Shown one piece after another: positions 8,894 through 18,244 of a stretch of DNA of 64,000 bases. Origin of the DNA: an uncultured Pelagibacteraceae bacterium. GTDB taxonomy: Bacteria; Pseudomonadota; Alphaproteobacteria; Pelagibacterales; AG-422-B15. The notes below the pieces were generated by a model. The model saw nothing but the letters and a program-made list of their open reading frames with translations. It searched no databases and was not told the DNA's origin. Location: contig CACMIV010000001.1 in NCBI GenBank assembly GCA_902613805.1, forward strand, positions 168,001 to 232,000. The letters run 5' to 3'. How positions within the stretch are numbered: position 1 is the first letter of the stretch; every line of letters starts with the position of its first letter. The translations under genes were made by a program, and so were the position numbers.

Positions 8894-10102
8894 TCATATG
8901 AATTTTACAAACTCACTTACAATAGTCTCCGGCTTAAAATTATTCTGATAATATATGTAGCCGTTAGCTGCCATTTTGGTTTTTTCGTTTTCTTTTAGTT
9001 TTATGGCCTTATTGAACAACTCAATAATATTTTTTTTATTATCACTTTTGGATGTAATGCCAGAGTCTGTATAATCTATAAGTTCTTTTACAGCTCCCCG
9101 AGCCACACAAAATATTGGTCTTTTAAGTTGAAAATAAGTCTGAAGTTTACTCGGTAGTATAAGTGATTGTCTACCCTCCGAATTAAGACTGAGTATAAAA
9201 AAATCAGATTTTTTATACACTGTTTCAAGATCCCTACCAGTTAACCATCCGTGCCAATAAATATTTTTTTGATCAAACTTTTTCCTCAAACCATTTAGTA
9301 GTGGACCATCACCACACATATGAAGCTCACATTTTTCATATTTTAAGTCTGTGAAGGCTTCTAGAATTTTCTCAAGATTTTGGGCTCCACCGATATTGCC
9401 TGTGTAAGAAAATATCAATTTACCTTCTTTATTAACGTTTTTTTTATAATTAGCAATTTCTACTTCTCTGACCGGATTATAAAGTGTTTTAATTTGCTTA
9501 TCAGGGAATTTAAACTTTAAATATTTTGTTAACGAATACGACTCAGTAAATATCATATCGCTATATTTCCACATTTTTTCTTGAAAGAAATTTATAGTAT
9601 TAATAATGTATTTATTTTTTAAGCCCTTCGCAGTTTGGATTGCTTCAGGCCAAATATCCTGTATCCACTGAGATGATTTTGTGTTCATTAATTTTGAGGC
9701 AAATATTCCAATAAATCCTACATATACTGGTGAACCACAAAAAGTTAAGATATGATCATACTTATTCCTATTTCTTAAAGCGAAATAAATAAAGAAAAAA
9801 AATGATGATAAAAAAAAAGAAATATAAAATAATAAAATTGAAAATGATGTATTAGAAAATCTGGGAATGATTGGTAATCTTGTAATAGAAATTTTTTTTT
9901 CATTTTTTGTAAAAGGGCCAAAAAAAGAATATCCATCGTAAAATGAATATTTCCTATAATTTGGTAAAGCGGTAATTACCTTTACTTTGTTAATAGTTAT
10001 ATTTTTTGATAGGCTATGTACAAAAGTATTTATTGGAAAGGGCTCAGGATCGAAATAAGGAGTAAAAATAAGAATATTTTTTTTTAAATTTTCTTTTTCC
10101 AT
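8894..10102 (-). CDS. GT4 glycosyltransferase, WbuB-like
   Basis: GT-B fold glycosyltransferase of 402 residues, probably cytoplasmic-face and using a nucleotide sugar to extend the lipid-linked repeat. The C-terminal donor domain has GNIGGAQNLEKILEAF, MCGDGPLL and the segment LPSKLQTYFQLKRPI, which strongly resembles WbuB, the transferase that sits with fnlA/fnlC genes for L-fucosamine in E. coli. A hydrophobic stretch near residues 88-110 may contact the membrane. Its start overlaps the 2-epimerase gene by 19 bases. The neighbourhood suggests it adds the L-aminosugar made by the next two genes. Confidence 0.8.
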   Translation of the reverse strand: MEKENLKKNILIFTPYFDPEPFPINTFVHSLSKNITINKVKVITALPNYRKYSFYDGYSFFGPFTKNEKKISITRLPIIPRFSNTSFSILLFYISFFLSSFFFFIYFALRNRNKYDHILTFCGSPVYVGFIGIFASKLMNTKSSQWIQDIWPEAIQTAKGLKNKYIINTINFFQEKMWKYSDMIFTESYSLTKYLKFKFPDKQIKTLYNPVREVEIANYKKNVNKEGKLIFSYTGNIGGAQNLEKILEAFTDLKYEKCELHMCGDGPLLNGLRKKFDQKNIYWHGWLTGRDLETVYKKSDFFILSLNSEGRQSLILPSKLQTYFQLKRPIFCVARGAVKELIDYTDSGITSKSDNKKNIIELFNKAIKLKENEKTKMAANGYIYYQNNFKPETIVSEFVKFI

Positions 10103-11211
10103 ACGTCTCTATTTATAACATCAATATTACTTAATATTACTCTTGTAACTTGTTTTGATAAATAGGGATTTTTATAATTATCAATATCAACGAATGAACT
10201 TTTATACTTTTTAAAATGATATAAAGATAATTTAATTGCTTCTTTTATACGATCAGAACTTATCCCACTTAATATCACAGAGCCATGGTCCATACCTTCT
10301 GGTCTTTCATGTGCATTTCTTAAATTAATTGCTGGAAATTTTAGTAAAGAAGACTCCTCGGTAATTGTTCCGCTGTCAGAAAGGGTACAATAAGCATTTT
10401 GTTGAAGAAAAATATAATCTGTAAATCCGAATGGTTTAAGAAATTTTACTAATTTAAACTTTTTAAGCTTCATACTACCTATTTTTTTTTGTGTTCTGGG
10501 ATGGGTAGATACTATTATTGGCATTTTATAAATCTTTTCTATATACTCAAATAACTGAATAATAGTTTTAAAATTGTCTACGTAATCTAAATTTTCTTCT
10601 CTATGGATACTAACTAAAAAGTATTTTCTTTTTTTTAATTTTAGTTTATTCAAAATTTTTGATTTTAGTATTTTAGATTTAAAGTGATTTATTACTTCGT
10701 ACATATGTGATCCAGTTTTGAAAATTCTATCCGGTCTAATCCCTTCCATAACTAAGTAATTTTTTGCATGCTCAGTAAGAGTAAAGTTAATATCGCTTAT
10801 GTGATCAACTATCTTTCGATTTATTTCTTCTGGTACTCTTTGATCAAAACATCTATTGCCGGCTTCAAAATGAAAAATAGGAATCTTTTTTCTTTTTGCT
10901 GATATGACTGATAAGCATGAATTAGTATCTCCGTAAATTACTAAAGCATCAGGTTTTTCTATTTCGAATATTTTATCTGATTTAGAAATAACATTAGCAA
11001 TAGTTTTAGCTGCATTTGTAGCTGCGGCATTTAGAAAGTAGTCAGGTTTTCTGACGTTTAGATCTTTAAAAAAAATTTCGTTTAATTCATAGTCATAATT
11101 TTGCCCAGTATGCACAAGAATGTGGTCGACAAAACTATCAAGTTCTTGAATAATTCGACTCATCTTTATTATTTCAGGTCTTGTTCCAAGTATTGTGACA
11201 ATTTTTGTCAA
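10084..11211 (-). CDS. fnlC: UDP-sugar 2-epimerase, FnlC/WbjD/CapG family
   Basis: Non-hydrolysing 2-epimerase of 375 residues, related to WecB. The N-terminal GTRPEIIKMSR and the stretch HTGQNYDYELNEIFF are those of FnlC/CapG, which epimerise C2 of the L-talo or L-rhamno sugar in the last step to UDP-L-FucNAc or UDP-L-QuiNAc. The start is a TTG codon (11211-11209) in a TTGA overlap with the stop of the fnlA-like gene, so the two are translationally coupled. The symbol is by family. Which L-sugar is made depends on the intervening reductase, and the usual fnlB is absent from this spot. Confidence 0.83.
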   Translation of the reverse strand: MTKIVTILGTRPEIIKMSRIIQELDSFVDHILVHTGQNYDYELNEIFFKDLNVRKPDYFLNAAATNAAKTIANVISKSDKIFEIEKPDALVIYGDTNSCLSVISAKRKKIPIFHFEAGNRCFDQRVPEEINRKIVDHISDINFTLTEHAKNYLVMEGIRPDRIFKTGSHMYEVINHFKSKILKSKILNKLKLKKRKYFLVSIHREENLDYVDNFKTIIQLFEYIEKIYKMPIIVSTHPRTQKKIGSMKLKKFKLVKFLKPFGFTDYIFLQQNAYCTLSDSGTITEESSLLKFPAINLRNAHERPEGMDHGSVILSGISSDRIKEAIKLSLYHFKKYKSSFVDIDNYKNPYLSKQVTRVILSNIDVINRDVWKKKI

Positions 11212-12215
11212 ATTAACTCCTTTTTTACAAAATCCATTTTCATTAAAATTTTACGTGTTTCTTCTTGAGTTAGTTGATGGGCACAATGGGAATTGTAATC
11301 CTGAAGTGAGGAGACTTTTTTTGTTCCTTCAGAAAAATATTTATCATAATTTATTGATCTATTATCTGCTTTAATACAAAAATATTTTTTTGACTCCTTT
11401 GCATGGTAGAGCTCTTCCCTTGAAACTAAAGTTTCATATAATTTTTCACCATGTCTAGTTCCAATTACTTTTACTTTTGATTTGGAATTAAATATATCTT
11501 GTAAAGCCTTTATAAGAGTTTTAAGAGTGACAGATGGAGATTTTTTTACAAAAATATCTCCTTTTTCCCCTTTGCTGAATGCTTCGTTAACTAAGCTAAT
11601 AGACTCTTCTAAAGACATCATGAACCTAGTCATATTGTAGTCAGTTACTGTGATTGGTAAATTATTTTTAATTTGCTTTATAAATAAAGGAATTACTGAT
11701 CCTCTTGACCCCATAACATTTCCATACCTAGTAGCACAGAGAATTGTGTCTGAATTCTTAGATTTCGAAACTAGAATTTTTTCAGCTAGTGCTTTTGTCA
11801 TACCCATTGAATTTATCGGATAAACTGCTTTATCTGTGCTTAATAGAACCATTGTATTTATCTTATTATCAATAGAGCAATCAATTACATTTTCTGTTCC
11901 TAATACATTAGTCTTCAGTGCTTCTAGTGGATGAAATTCACAAGTTGGTACTTGTTTTAATGCAGCAGCATGGAAAACAAAATTTACATTTTTAAATACA
12001 TCTTCAATACTTTTTTTATCTCTTACATCTCCAATATAAAATTTTATTCTTTCATCATTAAGAGTTAACCTTAAATCTTCTTGCTTTTTTTCATCTCTAC
12101 TTAGTATTCTTATTTCCAGGAAATTATTTTTTTTTAGTAAGTAATTTAACATATTAGTCCCAAATGAACCTGTACCACCTGTGATTAAATACGTATTTTT
12201 TTTTCCTGTACTCAT
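11208..12215 (-). CDS. fnlA: UDP-GlcNAc 4,6-dehydratase/5-epimerase, FnlA/WbjB/CapE family
   Basis: Soluble extended SDR of 335 residues that removes water from UDP-GlcNAc and inverts C5, giving the L-configured 4-keto sugar for UDP-L-FucNAc, UDP-L-QuiNAc or UDP-L-RhaNAc. The NAD motif is TGGTGSFG (13-20), and the active-site segment STDKAVYPINSMGMTK again has Met in place of the classical Tyr. The late motif GTRHGEKLYETL is typical of the CapE/FnlA group. It heads the leftward set fnlA-fnlC-GT4-dehydratase, and its ATG faces galE across an 86-base spacer. Confidence 0.85.
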   Translation of the reverse strand: MSTGKKNTYLITGGTGSFGTNMLNYLLKKNNFLEIRILSRDEKKQEDLRLTLNDERIKFYIGDVRDKKSIEDVFKNVNFVFHAAALKQVPTCEFHPLEALKTNVLGTENVIDCSIDNKINTMVLLSTDKAVYPINSMGMTKALAEKILVSKSKNSDTILCATRYGNVMGSRGSVIPLFIKQIKNNLPITVTDYNMTRFMMSLEESISLVNEAFSKGEKGDIFVKKSPSVTLKTLIKALQDIFNSKSKVKVIGTRHGEKLYETLVSREELYHAKESKKYFCIKADNRSINYDKYFSEGTKKVSSLQDYNSHCAHQLTQEETRKILMKMDFVKKELI

Positions 12216-12301
12216 TGAAATTTTATTGTTCTAATAATAAATTTATTAGTCTATTTAATGCTCACTATCAACAAAATTAATTCTTTCTCAATATTTGACA
12301 T
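12216..12301. promoter_or_regulatory. Divergent promoter region, fnlA-like gene / galE
   Basis: The 86-base spacer between diverging genes contains a perfect 12-base palindrome AATAAATTTATT. A TTGACA at 12295-12300 abuts the galE start and cannot be its -35 element. Promoter elements were not otherwise identifiable. Confidence 0.28.
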
Positions 12302-13282
12302 ATGAAAACAAAACAAAATATTTTAGTTACAGGTGGTGCAGGGTATATTGGATCTCATATAGCATTATTACTCAGTAAAAATAATTACATACCTGTTTCA
12401 TTTGATAATCTGTCAAGTGGGAGAAAAAACAATGTAAGATGGGGCCCTTTAATTAAAGGTGATATTTTAGATACTAGAAAACTAGTTGAAACCCTACAGG
12501 ATTATAATATTTCAAGCATCATTCATTTGGCAGCTAAGAGTCAAGTAGCTGAGTCAAGGAAGTATCCTGAATTATATTACTTGAATAATGTTAAAGGCAC
12601 AGAATCTCTTTTAGAAGCAATGAAAAAGTGCAAAGTAAATAAATTAATATTTTCTAGTACGGCTGCTGTTTACGGAAATATAAACAAGAACAAGATAAAT
12701 GAAAAAGAACTTTTAAAACCTATTAATAATTATGGTTTAACTAAGTTACAATGTGAAAACTTAATTAATAAAAAAAGTAAAATTAATAATTTTAACTATA
12801 TATCTCTAAGATATTTTAACGCTGCAGGAGCCGACCCGGTAAACAATATTGGCGAAACACATAAACGAGAAACTCATCTTATACCTAAATTAAGCAAAAA
12901 TATACTTACAAATAAAGATCTTGAAGTTTACGGTACTAATTATAAAACAAAAGACGGGACCTGTGTAAGAGATTTTATTCACGTAAAAGATATTGCTAAA
13001 GCTCACTTAAAAGCATTGCTATATATTGAAAAGTATAAGATTAAAGGTGAGTATAATATTGGCACTGGAAAGGGTTTTTCGATTTTAGAAGTTATTGAGG
13101 AGTATAGGAATTTGAATATCGGGAAGATAAGTATTTTTTATAAAAAATCTAGAATTGGCGATCCCCCAAAATTAATTGCTGACCCTAAAAAGTTTCAGAA
13201 AAAATTTAATTGGACGACTAAACATAGCTCAATCTCTAACATTATTAAAACCGATTTTATCTGGAGAAAATCTATTTTATAA
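12302..13282 (+). CDS. galE: UDP-glucose 4-epimerase
   Basis: Interconverts UDP-glucose and UDP-galactose (possibly UDP-GlcNAc/GalNAc). The 326-residue extended SDR starts with TGGAGYIGSH (10-19). The catalytic Ser is in SSTAAVYG (118-125), the Tyr-Lys pair in NYGLTK (Y144, K148), and the diagnostic LRYFNAAGADP follows. A GTCVRDFIHV segment completes the GalE signature. It is a single plus-strand gene inserted between the fnlA-like gene and the RmlD-like reductase, with only 6 bases between its stop and the stop of the convergent reductase. Confidence 0.92.
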   Translation: MKTKQNILVTGGAGYIGSHIALLLSKNNYIPVSFDNLSSGRKNNVRWGPLIKGDILDTRKLVETLQDYNISSIIHLAAKSQVAESRKYPELYYLNNVKGTESLLEAMKKCKVNKLIFSSTAAVYGNINKNKINEKELLKPINNYGLTKLQCENLINKKSKINNFNYISLRYFNAAGADPVNNIGETHKRETHLIPKLSKNILTNKDLEVYGTNYKTKDGTCVRDFIHVKDIAKAHLKALLYIEKYKIKGEYNIGTGKGFSILEVIEEYRNLNIGKISIFYKKSRIGDPPKLIADPKKFQKKFNWTTKHSSISNIIKTDFIWRKSIL

Positions 13283-13288
13283 TTAATT

Positions 13289-14119
13289 TTACATTTCAGA
13301 AAGCATGCTAGACCATGTTTTACTTTGGTAATTAAAAAAATTTTTAAATTTTTTTGAGTTTAGGGATCGGTCGATAGAAATAATTTCGTTTTCAATGATA
13401 GATATTTTTTTATTATAGTGATGTGAGAAGATTTTCAATAAATCGTGCTTACTTATTTTATTGGAACCTACATTATAAAGGCCTTTAATATCGACTTTTG
13501 GTATAAAATATTCTAATAATATTTTACCCAATTCAGTAGCGGTTATACCAGTAAAATATGCTTTCTTATACCCTTCACATTCATTAACTTGTCCTAAAAA
13601 CCATTCCAATAAACCATTAACTGTACCTATTTCTCTTCCTATTGTTGAAGTTCTTATAACTAAACTCTCATCTGATATCATTTCAGCACATGATTTTGAT
13701 TTACCATAAATGTCCCTAGCATTTGGTGCATCGCTTTCAGAGTAAGCACCCTTAAGTCCGTCAAATACACAGTCTGTGCTTATGTGAATTAATCGATAAC
13801 TTTTTTTTTTAGAAATATTTGCCAATTCTTTAACGAACTCGTAGTTAACATACATGAATTCCCTTTCTGTATATTTTTTAGAAAAATGCTTGGTTATTCC
13901 AAGACAATTAATAATTTGATCTGGTTTTATTTTATTAATAAAATTAAATAATTCATTATTTGCTAACACATCGAATTTTTGGAAGTTTTTGACGTTTTCT
14001 TTTTCATAAAAAGAATTATTATTATATGTTCCATAAATAGATAAAGTTTTATTAGCTGACAAAGTCTTCATAATACCGTTACCAATCAAACCCGACGCTC
14101 CCAATATAACTATTTTCAT
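13289..14119 (-). CDS. RmlD-like NDP-4-keto-sugar reductase
   Basis: SDR of the RmlD (dTDP-4-dehydrorhamnose reductase) superfamily, reducing a 4-keto sugar nucleotide. It has the N-terminal ILGASGLIGNG, STDCVFDGLKGAYSE, DIYGKSKSCAE (catalytic Tyr-Lys) and RTSTIGRE. I place the start at the ATG at 14119, which forms an ATGA overlap with the GT2 stop; an upstream ATG at 14128 would add three residues. In the UDP-L-QuiNAc route an RmlD-like protein (WbvR) works between FnlA-like and FnlC-like enzymes, and both are nearby, so this is the best candidate for that missing step. A 10-base A run lies in the coding strand (13801-13810). Confidence 0.78.
   Translation of the reverse strand: MKIVILGASGLIGNGIMKTLSANKTLSIYGTYNNNSFYEKENVKNFQKFDVLANNELFNFINKIKPDQIINCLGITKHFSKKYTEREFMYVNYEFVKELANISKKKSYRLIHISTDCVFDGLKGAYSESDAPNARDIYGKSKSCAEMISDESLVIRTSTIGREIGTVNGLLEWFLGQVNECEGYKKAYFTGITATELGKILLEYFIPKVDIKGLYNVGSNKISKHDLLKIFSHHYNKKISIIENEIISIDRSLNSKKFKNFFNYQSKTWSSMLSEM
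13801..13810 (-). repeat. A10 homopolymer inside the RmlD-like gene
   Basis: Ten consecutive T on the plus strand, read as lysine codons in the reductase gene. A run this long in a coding region is prone to slippage, by mutation or during transcription. Confidence 0.6.
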
Positions 14120-15162
14120 GCAAACCAATTATTTGTTAATTTTTGTTTTCTAAGAAAGCTTTCTAAGTAAGCAATTATAATTAAAAGTTTATAAATTTTT
14201 TTTGAATAGAAATATTTTTTACGATCAGTTAACTTTAAAAAAGAAATAATAAGAAATCTTAATGGTAATATAATTATTAAATTTATTTTAAGTACTAATT
14301 TTAAGATACCATACTTATTGCAAAATTTATTTACCCTAGAGATGTAGGCTAACATAATATATTCGTTTATATCATTGATAATTTTTATTTCTGTCTCATT
14401 GTTATTGGACAACTTTTTAAAATATCTGATATTTAAATCATAAAACAATGTGTAATAATTTTTAGAAAACGCGCAGAGCTTTTTATAATAAACAAAGAGT
14501 GGCGTACTATCTTGATGTTTTACACTGGCTTTAGAGGGCATTAACCTAAATCCTTTAGCCAATCCATCTATACCAAATTGAATATCATCAAAACCATATT
14601 CTTTGTGATTTTCGTTAAAGAATAAATTACTTGATAATATATCTTTTTTCTTAAATGACATGTTCATTGTCACAATATTATGAAAATTTAGTTCTTTGTT
14701 AGATTTATAATATTTATCAAATTTTCTATGACCTTCATCTCTAAATCTAAAATAATTTTGATTTTCTATAAGTTTTTTCTCATATCTCACAGTTCCACAG
14801 AAAAGTATCTTTTCAACAAACTGACTACTTAGACAGTTATAATGTTCCTTCAGAAAATTACTATCTGGTACACAATCATCATCCATAATTATAATATTTT
14901 CAGACCTAGCTTTCTTTATACCAAGATTTCTCTTATTGCTTACATATCCAACAGTATCATAAATCTTACAAACGAAATATTTTGACTCATCTTCTTGAGA
15001 TACATAATCAGCTAAGGTAATTCTGGTCTCCGCATCAATAAATAATAATTCTGTTTTAATTGAGTGCTCAATTGCCTGATGTTTTATTATTTTAACTATT
15101 TCTATTGCATAGTCATCCCTTCTGTAAAATGGAACTACTATGGAAAGCTGAAAATTACTCAT
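14116..15162 (-). CDS. GT2 family glycosyltransferase
   Basis: GT-A fold transferase, 348 residues. It has the N-terminal LSIVVPFYRRDDYA, the metal-binding DDD in IIMDDDCVPDS near residue 95, and a later YGFDDIQFG that supplies the ED/DD acceptor-side acids. A hydrophobic C-terminal segment around residue 300 may associate with the membrane. It follows the neighbouring GT2 gene by 2 bases and overlaps the reductase by 4, so it is within the 18227-to-13289 operon. Donor and acceptor are unknown. Confidence 0.85.
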   Translation of the reverse strand: MSNFQLSIVVPFYRRDDYAIEIVKIIKHQAIEHSIKTELLFIDAETRITLADYVSQEDESKYFVCKIYDTVGYVSNKRNLGIKKARSENIIIMDDDCVPDSNFLKEHYNCLSSQFVEKILFCGTVRYEKKLIENQNYFRFRDEGHRKFDKYYKSNKELNFHNIVTMNMSFKKKDILSSNLFFNENHKEYGFDDIQFGIDGLAKGFRLMPSKASVKHQDSTPLFVYYKKLCAFSKNYYTLFYDLNIRYFKKLSNNNETEIKIINDINEYIMLAYISRVNKFCNKYGILKLVLKINLIIILPLRFLIISFLKLTDRKKYFYSKKIYKLLIIIAYLESFLRKQKLTNNWFA

Positions 15163-15164
15163 TT

Positions 15165-16058
15165 CTATCTATTTCTGTAACTAAGTATAATTTTTTTGGG
15201 CAACATTAGCGTAATAATCATTTTAAAAATATGGAACGTGCTAGTCATATTTTTAATAATTTTAAAACAATCTAGTCTCTTATTTTTTAAAATATTTATC
15301 AAACCCTTGTTAAATTGTATATTATTAAAAAATAAATCAAAATTTTTCTCTGCGGTGACCTTTTTGTCTTTTTTTAACTCACAATATAACTTGTCTAATT
15401 CAAATATATTTTTTTCTAATTGGCTAAATCTTAAATTGTCATTGTGCCACCTGTAGTATGTAAGCTGCTCATTTACAGAACCTAAATTACTTGTTAAGGC
15501 AAGTTGGAGCAATAAATCAAAATCACCAATAACCTCGTAATTTGGATTAAATCCAGTCTTTAAAGACATATATTTAGTTCGTCTCAACACTAAACTGGAC
15601 ATAGTAACAAAGTTTTTTTTAAGTAAATCATTTAGAACCTTACCACTTGGCAATTTATTGAATGCTCTGTATATTTTATTTTTTCTATCATCAACTATCC
15701 ATGCATTTGAGCATACGAATCCTACATCTGGATTTTCAAAAAAAGGCATTTGTTTTGCTATTTTATCTATTGCCCAATAATCATCAGCATCAAGGAATGC
15801 AATAAATTCACCTTTACATTTCTGTACTGCCCTTCTCCTTGCTTCATATTGAGTGGTATGTTCCTCAGACAAAAAATAATTAATTCTCTTATCCTTAAAA
15901 TTAGATATAATAATTTGACTTTTATCAGTTGATAGATTGTCCCATAAAATGATTTCTAAATTTTTATATGTTTGATTTAAGGCAGAATTAATTGATTCAC
16001 TCAAATACTTTTCTCCATTGTAACAATTAATAATTACAGAAACTAAAGCATCATGCAT
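15165..16058 (-). CDS. GT2 family glycosyltransferase
   Basis: GT-A glycosyltransferase of about 297 residues. It has VSVIINCYNGEKYLSES at the N-terminus, the donor-site AFLDADDYWA (DxD) near residue 90, and the mid-domain GDFDLLLQ. I favour the ATG at 16058, which overlaps the Wzy-like gene by 8 bases and places the first strand where this family normally begins. The longer reading from 16073 adds five residues. It lies next to a second GT2 gene and the polymerase, suggesting both transferases build the same repeat unit. Confidence 0.85.
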   Translation of the reverse strand: MHDALVSVIINCYNGEKYLSESINSALNQTYKNLEIILWDNLSTDKSQIIISNFKDKRINYFLSEEHTTQYEARRRAVQKCKGEFIAFLDADDYWAIDKIAKQMPFFENPDVGFVCSNAWIVDDRKNKIYRAFNKLPSGKVLNDLLKKNFVTMSSLVLRRTKYMSLKTGFNPNYEVIGDFDLLLQLALTSNLGSVNEQLTYYRWHNDNLRFSQLEKNIFELDKLYCELKKDKKVTAEKNFDLFFNNIQFNKGLINILKNKRLDCFKIIKNMTSTFHIFKMIITLMLPKKIILSYRNR

Positions 16059-17472
16059 TGATATATTCCGCACTAGTTTTCCTAAATCTCACAAAGTAAA
16101 CTACTGTAATCCAAAATGTAAAAGATAAATAAGGTTGAAACAAAATTCCATTGAATACGAATGCGTTTACAATGAAAACAATATTTGAAATAAATAATGC
16201 TTTGCTCAACGTATCACCAATATACCAATACTCTAAAAATAAGAAATATTGCATTGCCAAAAATAAAATTATAAAAGTGAATATTAATAAAAATCCACCT
16301 ATCTGAAATAAATCTATCAATTGATTGTGAGATGTATTTACAATCTTTTCCCAGCCATATATGTTATATCTCTCTAATCCACTCCACATCATACGATGAA
16401 AAGTTTCATGCGAAGTATCTACCATTATTCCAAAAGCTCCACCTCCACCTACCGCTCCCCAACCAATTAATAATTCCCATAGATAAATTAGATCTGTTGT
16501 CCAGTTTCGACCGGTAACTCTATCTAAAACTCGCTCGTAAAAAGGCAGAAAAACACCTCTATTTACCATTTCTCCAGAAATATTAATTCCAAATGTATTC
16601 GCAAATAATGATAGAGATGAATTAAAAAAATTTTCGTTTAATGGCATCAATATAAATATAAAGACTAAATAAAATACAAATATTATTCTTTTCTTTTTAC
16701 CCAAAAATATTAACAAAATTATTGTCACTAAAACTATATTTGCCATTGCAGCTTTTCCCATTGATGCTACTGCTCCAGCTAATAAGATAGATAAGAGTAA
16801 AAGTTTAATTAAGAAATTTATTTTATTAAAATGAAGCATCAGCATAATTGAAGCAAATACAAAAGCAGTTGCATATGTTGTAACGGCCCCAATAGAAGAA
16901 GAATAAGGTGTAAATCCCATAAATCTAATTGCGTTTGGAGGTCCAAAAATTGGTATATGTCCAAAAATTATTTGAGCAAATAAAGAAAAAGAAGCCAAAC
17001 AAACAAATAAAATGAACAGTAAGATAAGATTTTCGAAAGATTTTTTATTAATTATTAAATGGGATACATATATAACAAAAGCTGGCATCAATAGCATTTT
17101 GAATATTGCAAAAATTATAGTTTTAAATGAAATAAAACATGTTTCCCTGGAAATTATATACTCTTGACATAAATGAGCAGCGGGTAAATCATTATATTTT
17201 AGAGAAATAATTGCACTAAAGAGCAATAATATAAAAAAAATCACATAGATACTAGGTACAAGATTAAATTTATACAAATTTAAGTTTGACTCCAATAATA
17301 AAATAATAATTGAAAGTGAAATAAAAAAACCGACAATTAAATAGTAGATTGGATAAGTATCTTTTATAAATTGTAAAAATAAAAGAACTAATATTCCATA
17401 TAATAAAAAAATTTTTATATTTTCACTAAATCTAATAATTTCTCTTTGCATTTTCCGAATTAATAAATCCAA
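16051..17472 (-). CDS. O-antigen polymerase (Wzy)-like membrane protein
   Basis: Polytopic protein of 473 residues with about 11-12 hydrophobic segments and one large periplasmic loop (about residues 285-385). The loop ends in NTSHNQLIDLFQIGG, the Wzy_C/ligase-type signature with a conserved histidine. The likely role is polymerisation of lipid-linked repeats in the periplasm, because it sits among transferase genes and a Wzz gene lies further along. A second protein of this superfamily at 61681 looks more like the ligase; sequence alone does not separate the two activities. It overlaps rfbF by 13 bases. Confidence 0.75.
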   Translation of the reverse strand: MDLLIRKMQREIIRFSENIKIFLLYGILVLLFLQFIKDTYPIYYLIVGFFISLSIIILLLESNLNLYKFNLVPSIYVIFFILLLFSAIISLKYNDLPAAHLCQEYIISRETCFISFKTIIFAIFKMLLMPAFVIYVSHLIINKKSFENLILLFILFVCLASFSLFAQIIFGHIPIFGPPNAIRFMGFTPYSSSIGAVTTYATAFVFASIMLMLHFNKINFLIKLLLLSILLAGAVASMGKAAMANIVLVTIILLIFLGKKKRIIFVFYLVFIFILMPLNENFFNSSLSLFANTFGINISGEMVNRGVFLPFYERVLDRVTGRNWTTDLIYLWELLIGWGAVGGGGAFGIMVDTSHETFHRMMWSGLERYNIYGWEKIVNTSHNQLIDLFQIGGFLLIFTFIILFLAMQYFLFLEYWYIGDTLSKALFISNIVFIVNAFVFNGILFQPYLSFTFWITVVYFVRFRKTSAEYINA

Positions 17473-18227
17473 GGAATACTACCCGAAGCCCAAATTTTTT
17501 CTAAATTGTCTTTGTCTCTTTTTGTATCCATACAAAACCAAAAGTCTTCATGCTTAAAAGCATTTAATTCTCCTGATGCAACGCAATTTTCTAGAGGTTC
17601 TCTTTCTAACATAATGTTGTCACCTTCAATAGAATCAAAAATTCTTTTATTAAAAACAAAAAAACCCCCATTTATCCAACCTTTTTGCATATTAGGTTTT
17701 TCCTCAAACTTTAAAACTTGATTTCCGTTTATTTCTAGTTCTCCAAATCTTACAGGTGGTCTTACTGCTGTTAAAGTTGCAATTTTTTTTTCTTGCTTAT
17801 GAAATTTTATTAGTGATTCAATATTTACATTACTTAATCCGTCGCCATATGTGAGAAGAAAGTCATCATCACCTATTATATTTTTAAGCCTTAATACCCT
17901 ACCCCCTGTCATTGTTTTTTTGCCAGTAAAACAAGTAGTTACTTTACAGGTATTTTCTAATTTTATAATTGGGTGATTAAATGCAAACACCTTAGTATCT
18001 TTTTCATCATTAGATAATTGATGTGAATTTTGTATGAAATAATTATCTATAATTTCAGATTTATAGCCAGTTGCAATTACGAATTCACTAATATTGTATT
18101 TCAAGTATAATGACATGATATGAATTAAAATTGGTATATTACCAATTGTGACCATAGGTTTAGGAATAATTTCAGTATATTCTGAAAGACGTGTTCCAAA
18201 TCCGCCTGCTAATATTACAGCTTTCAT
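17460..18227 (-). CDS. rfbF: Glucose-1-phosphate cytidylyltransferase
   Basis: Makes CDP-glucose from glucose-1-phosphate and CTP, the first step to CDP-deoxysugars. At 255 residues it has the usual RfbF/DdhA length. The nucleotide-binding loop is AGGFGTRLSEYTEIIPKPM (7-25). YGDGLSN, GGFFVFNKRIFD and FWFCMDTKRD are the family's later motifs. The normal partner RfbG (CDP-glucose 4,6-dehydratase) is not recognisable next to it; two other SDR genes follow upstream, one 17 bases away. It heads into the Wzy-like gene with a 13-base overlap. Confidence 0.9.
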   Translation of the reverse strand: MKAVILAGGFGTRLSEYTEIIPKPMVTIGNIPILIHIMSLYLKYNISEFVIATGYKSEIIDNYFIQNSHQLSNDEKDTKVFAFNHPIIKLENTCKVTTCFTGKKTMTGGRVLRLKNIIGDDDFLLTYGDGLSNVNIESLIKFHKQEKKIATLTAVRPPVRFGELEINGNQVLKFEEKPNMQKGWINGGFFVFNKRIFDSIEGDNIMLEREPLENCVASGELNAFKHEDFWFCMDTKRDKDNLEKIWASGSIPWIY

Positions 18228-18244
18228 AATCTTCTATAAAACAC

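Noticed and set aside
12295..12300. TTGACA as -35 box of galE
   Set aside because: It ends one base before the ATG, so it cannot drive this gene; no downstream -10 element with an open start follows.
13289..14128. RmlD as part of dTDP-rhamnose synthesis
   Set aside because: No rmlA or rmlB is present in the window, and the adjacent fnlA/fnlC-like genes give a better context.
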